From a virus: a DNA stretch of 47,842 nt. Under the pieces are notes generated by a model that was not told the DNA's origin, ran no database searches, and saw nothing but the letters and a program-made list of their open reading frames with translations. Where the stretch lies: the IMG/VR virus record IMGVR_UViG_3300029319_008930, positions 1 to 47,842 of that record, one strand, 5' to 3'. This document shows positions 45,118 through 47,842 of the stretch, in pieces; within the stretch, counting starts at the first letter, position 1; every line of letters starts with the position of its first letter. The translations under genes were made by a program, and so were the position numbers.

Positions 45118-45883
45118 TGGCTGCACCATCCTTTAATATTAGTTTTGTTTTATTAACTTGATTTTCTTTCCACATATTTTCTAAAAAATAATTTATTTCT
45201 ATCACATTTTTGTTGTCATCTAAATAATCAAATAATTCTTCACTTGTGAATTCATTGCCCCCAAAATATTCTATAACTCTTTTGAAAAATTCAAAGTCTT
45301 CTTGATAGTCAAGTGTCATTCTTATATCCTTTCTTAAAAATATTTTTGGTATGTTTTCAAGATCTTCAACATTAAAAAGACCAGTTTCTGTAAAATATAC
45401 CCACATCATCTCAGTATCAGTGGTGTCTTTGATATCACACACCTTATAGAGTGCTTCAGACTTTATGCCATATGTAAAAGAACCACAGACGACATCATCT
45501 GATTTTATAAAGTCAACACTACTCTGACTTTTTTCATACTGACAAAAAGCCATATCCATCAATTCTGGATCACAAAACAAATCATCTCCATCGGCAGTTA
45601 CAAAAAAATCAATGTTATATTTTAAACAAGCCCCCCTCCATCTATCAAGCTTGTCTTGGACACTTCCCCTGTAAAATTCGATGCCATTGTCACTAGCTAT
45701 TTTACACAGATTATCATCTTCTGTCAATTCGGTTGTGCATAAAACAACAACATCAGCCAATTTACTTTTTTTTGCTTGATCAATAACATATTCTATAGAG
45801 TATCTGTCTAGTATTTTTTTATAACACTTCTTCTGTAACCTAGATGAATCGCTCCTAACTGTTATTATAATCCCCTTATTCAT
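45104..45883 (-). CDS. SpsF-like cytidylyltransferase (CMP-sugar synthetase family)
   Basis: The N terminus GIIITVRSDSSRLQKKCYKKI matches the nucleotide-binding start of the SpsF/KdsB/NeuA fold (usually QARxxSSRLPxK). FVTADGDDLFCDPELMD carries the metal-binding aspartates. These enzymes activate a sugar acid with CTP. Next to a NeuB-like synthase, a CMP-nonulosonate synthetase is the natural inference. 259 residues is normal. The ATG at 45883 has AGAGG 7 nt upstream. SpsF proteins are often of unknown exact substrate, so only the family is firm. Confidence 0.85.
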   Translation of the reverse strand: MNKGIIITVRSDSSRLQKKCYKKILDRYSIEYVIDQAKKSKLADVVVLCTTELTEDDNLCKIASDNGIEFYRGSVQDKLDRWRGACLKYNIDFFVTADGDDLFCDPELMDMAFCQYEKSQSSVDFIKSDDVVCGSFTYGIKSEALYKVCDIKDTTDTEMMWVYFTETGLFNVEDLENIPKIFLRKDIRMTLDYQEDFEFFKRVIEYFGGNEFTSEELFDYLDDNKNVIEINYFLENMWKENQVNKTKLILKDGAANEKP

Positions 45884-45894
45884 GCCATAACCTC

Positions 45895-46710
45895 TTACGA
45901 TAATGTCTCAGGTAATTTATTTGACCTATATGACATATTGTTTATTTTTATATTATTTTTATTAGCAATAAAACAAAGATATTTTAAATCAGCCATAATT
46001 TGCTTTCTCATTGCAGGATTGTCAAGAGCTGCTGATCCGTGTATAGACTTGTCAGTTTTGACTCTGCTGTCGGTAAAGCCAGCATGAGTTGATCCGTATG
46101 TTTCCAATGCTTGATTGTGTGACAAATCAAACCCAGTAACATTTATTGGGTTGCAGCCCATCCACAAAGCATAGGCTATCATGTGATTGGTAATAGTATT
46201 ACAGTGAGAATAAGCTTTCTTGATGCCATATTTTTGTGCTAGCGCTATTTGAAATATTTTTTGTTCCCACATCCAAGGATAAACCAATTTAGTTTTTGAC
46301 ATTTTTAATAACTTTACAAATTCTTTTCTAATGGGAATTGTAACAATAGACTTTATATTTTTCTTCATACAGAATTGAAAAGGGTCCTTAAGCTCATCAT
46401 ATGAATTAGCTGCACACCAATAGTCTGGTTTCATATCTTTGTCAAAGAAATCAGGCACCATGTGAAAATGATTGCATGTAAACTTAATATCATCGCGATG
46501 CGAAGCCTGATTGGTCTCGAAGAGGCTCGGTCCTAATCCCATAATGAGGGCTGGCTCATTGTGGTATTTATTATTAAGGCTCTGTAGCTTTTCGTATCCC
46601 TCCAGCATATGCTGCTTGAAGAAGTTCTTATCTTCTAGATTATCTATTTGTGCATCTTCAAGATAAGTGGTATTATATTGATTTTTGATTATTTCTAACG
46701 GATCTACCAA
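45895..46710 (-). CDS. DUF115-like glycan-associated protein (possible nonulosonate/phospho-sugar transferase)
   Basis: About 271 residues. PALIMGLGPSLFETN resembles the GxGPSL nucleotide-binding loop of DUF115 proteins, and NPINVTGFDLSHNQ resembles their conserved GxDLS segment, also seen in motility accessory factor (Maf) glycosyltransferases that add nonulosonic acids to flagellin. YGIKKAYSHCNTITNHMIAYAL lies between. No signal peptide or membrane helix. The start is inferred as TTG 46710 because GGAG lies 5 nt upstream; a TTG at 46725 lacks one. It sits between RmlB-like and SpsF-like genes. A transferase using CMP-nonulosonate is attractive, but the family call is only moderate. Confidence 0.6.
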   Translation of the reverse strand: MVDPLEIIKNQYNTTYLEDAQIDNLEDKNFFKQHMLEGYEKLQSLNNKYHNEPALIMGLGPSLFETNQASHRDDIKFTCNHFHMVPDFFDKDMKPDYWCAANSYDELKDPFQFCMKKNIKSIVTIPIRKEFVKLLKMSKTKLVYPWMWEQKIFQIALAQKYGIKKAYSHCNTITNHMIAYALWMGCNPINVTGFDLSHNQALETYGSTHAGFTDSRVKTDKSIHGSAALDNPAMRKQIMADLKYLCFIANKNNIKINNMSYRSNKLPETLS

Positions 46711-46718
46711 CTGGTCTC

Positions 46719-47669
46719 CTACCAAATGAATTTTGATTTATAATATTGAACTATGTGTTTTATTTCTTCATTAAACTTCTTTTTTGTAAACCAGCCCAAA
46801 GATTGCAATTTGGTATCGTCTACAGAATATCTTACATCTTGTCCCTGCCTAGAATACGAAAAGTCTACATATTTTTCTAGGTCGTCTACACTGTGCCCAA
46901 AGCATTCAATAATTTTTTTGACAGTATCAATGTTTTTTTGCTCTTCGTGCCCTGAAATGTTATAAATCTCGTTTGTTTTCCCGCTCTCAACAATTTTTAC
47001 GATTGCTTCGGCTGTGTCGTCAGCATGTAACCAGCACCTATAAGGCTCACCATCATTATGCAAACAGGTTTTTCTGCCACGATTCAGGTTTTTAATAGTC
47101 AAAGGAATTAGTTTTTCTGGATATTGACCAATTCCGTAGTTGTTTGCTGGTCTGACAATCACATATTCTAAATCATATGTTCTTGCCCAAGCCAAAACAA
47201 GCATGTCTGCTGCCGCTTTAGAGGCAGAATAAGGATTGCTAGGCTTAAGCAGGTCTTCTTCTTTGTGGTCTCCACTTACAATGTCACCGTAGACCTCATC
47301 TGTGCTAAAATGTAAGAAAATTGGTCTTTCACCAACATTTTTTTGCTTATTTCTTACTAATTCTAACAAATTTTTAGTCCCTAAAACATTAGTTTCAAGG
47401 AATTTGTCACTACTAACAATACTATTTGCAACATGAGACTCTGCTGCTGTGTTGATTACATAATCACAGTCATACAGATGGTCCAAATCTTTAATATCAG
47501 CCTTCTCAAACCTAAAATTTGGGTGAGTTGAGAACTCTTCAATCAAATCTGTGTTGGCTGCATAGGTGCATTTGTCAATTCCATAGACCATCCACCCTTT
47601 TTCAAGGCATTTTCTAGTTACATAGGAGCCAATAAAGCCCAAACAGCCTGTCACATATACAATTTTCAT
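46719..47669 (-). CDS. NDP-glucose 4,6-dehydratase, RmlB-like
   Basis: An extended SDR that makes the 4-keto-6-deoxy sugar from an NDP-hexose. VTGCLGFIGSYVTRKCLEKG binds NAD, NTAAESHVANSI and FSTDEVYGD hold the Thr/Asp/Glu catalytic set, and NPYSASKAAAD has Tyr/Lys. RCWLHADDTAEAI and RQGQDVRYSVDDTKLQSLGW are typical RmlB C-terminal motifs. 316 residues is a little short of RmlB (about 350). The nucleotide could be dTDP or CDP (RfbG). The ATG at 47669 overlaps the preceding stop as ATGA with GAGG 7 nt upstream. Confidence 0.88.
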   Translation of the reverse strand: MKIVYVTGCLGFIGSYVTRKCLEKGWMVYGIDKCTYAANTDLIEEFSTHPNFRFEKADIKDLDHLYDCDYVINTAAESHVANSIVSSDKFLETNVLGTKNLLELVRNKQKNVGERPIFLHFSTDEVYGDIVSGDHKEEDLLKPSNPYSASKAAADMLVLAWARTYDLEYVIVRPANNYGIGQYPEKLIPLTIKNLNRGRKTCLHNDGEPYRCWLHADDTAEAIVKIVESGKTNEIYNISGHEEQKNIDTVKKIIECFGHSVDDLEKYVDFSYSRQGQDVRYSVDDTKLQSLGWFTKKKFNEEIKHIVQYYKSKFIW

Positions 47670-47842
47670 GCCTTATCCTCAAAGAATTTATCGACAACTT
47701 CTTTAATATAAGCGATTTTTTGGTCATTAATTCCAATAAAAGTGCCCAAAAAGAACGAATTGAATGTCGCTTTATGTGCATTTGGGAACTGTTCTTGAAG
47801 ATTATCATACCCTTTTGCAATGTGCTGGTAGCCCGGATGATA
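47666..47842 (-). CDS. DegT-fold PLP enzyme, RfbH-like C terminus (partial, runs off right edge)
   Basis: An open frame of 58 codons enters from the right edge and ends in TGA at 47666-47668, overlapping the RmlB-like start. The reading FNSFFLGTFIGINDQKIAYI, then EVVDKFFEDKA, resembles the end of RfbH/NDP-hexose 3-dehydratase-type DegT proteins (family pattern F-iGxxxG, then a helix). A second frame through 47614-47820 on the same strand reads into the RmlB gene and lacks this pattern. Beside an NDP-hexose 4,6-dehydratase, an enzyme acting at C3 or C4 of the keto sugar is likely. The catalytic part lies outside the window. Confidence 0.65.
   Translation of the reverse strand, partial: YHPGYQHIAKGYDNLQEQFPNAHKATFNSFFLGTFIGINDQKIAYIKEVVDKFFEDKA

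Noticed and set aside
47614-47820. Minus-strand frame of 68 codons at the right edge
   Set aside because: It runs into the RmlB-like gene out of frame. The neighbouring frame ending at 47666 reads as a DegT/RfbH C terminus and overlaps the next start as ATGA.
1-47842. tRNA genes, diversity-generating retroelement, integrase or transposase
   Set aside because: Gaps are too short for tRNAs apart from 4622-4750, which shows no cloverleaf. No reverse transcriptase, recombinase or transposase motif was seen in any gene.

Overview
The window is a continuous, gene-dense stretch of an AT-rich tailed-phage genome. It most resembles an uncultivated marine T4-like myovirus. All 33 genes I can support lie on the minus strand, are packed end to start (often with ATGA or TAATG overlaps), and read from the right edge towards the left. 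T4-type affinity rests on a gp25/GPW baseplate protein, a gp6/baseplate-J protein, a gp5-like OB-fold hub, an HxH spike and a gp55-like late sigma factor. I see no tRNA, integrase, IS element, CRISPR array or reverse transcriptase. The host cannot be named from this sequence.

Region 1 (47842 to 38089, upstream in transcription) is a nucleotide-sugar and glycan cassette. It holds the tail of a DegT/RfbH-like PLP enzyme, an RmlB-like 4,6-dehydratase, a DUF115-like protein, a SpsF-type cytidylyltransferase, a DegT aminotransferase, an SDR, a radical SAM/SPASM enzyme, a Gfo/Idh oxidoreductase, a short NeuB-like synthase lacking its SAF domain, a small HAD phosphatase, GDP-fucose synthase and GDP-mannose 4,6-dehydratase. 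It ends at a membrane-anchored APS kinase (DUF2061 fused to CysC, 38072 to 37341). Together these could make GDP-fucose-type and CMP-nonulosonate-type sugars, to remodel host surface polysaccharide or decorate virions.

Region 2 (37325 to 35588) is a set of small genes: an unknown acidic protein, an FmdB-type zinc ribbon, a one-pass membrane protein, the late sigma factor and a small helical protein. This looks like the switch from the accessory region to virion production.

Region 3 (35585 to 1290) is about 34 kb of baseplate and tail genes: hub, spike, a 1685-residue SH3-containing protein, gp25, gp6, a DNRLRE-like protein, a 3380-residue giant with LamG-like domains, two proteins sharing a small N-terminal module, a 1527-residue protein with a 63-bp tandem repeat, an FN3-containing protein and two paralogous short fibre-like proteins. 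The only gap above 100 bp in the window is 4622-4750.

Region 4 (1284 to 1) begins a replication/recombination block: a RuvC-like resolvase overlapping a CHC2/TOPRIM primase that runs off the left edge.

Function calls come from motif recognition by eye, without database searches. The enzyme and core baseplate calls are firm. The large structural proteins are placed mainly by context.
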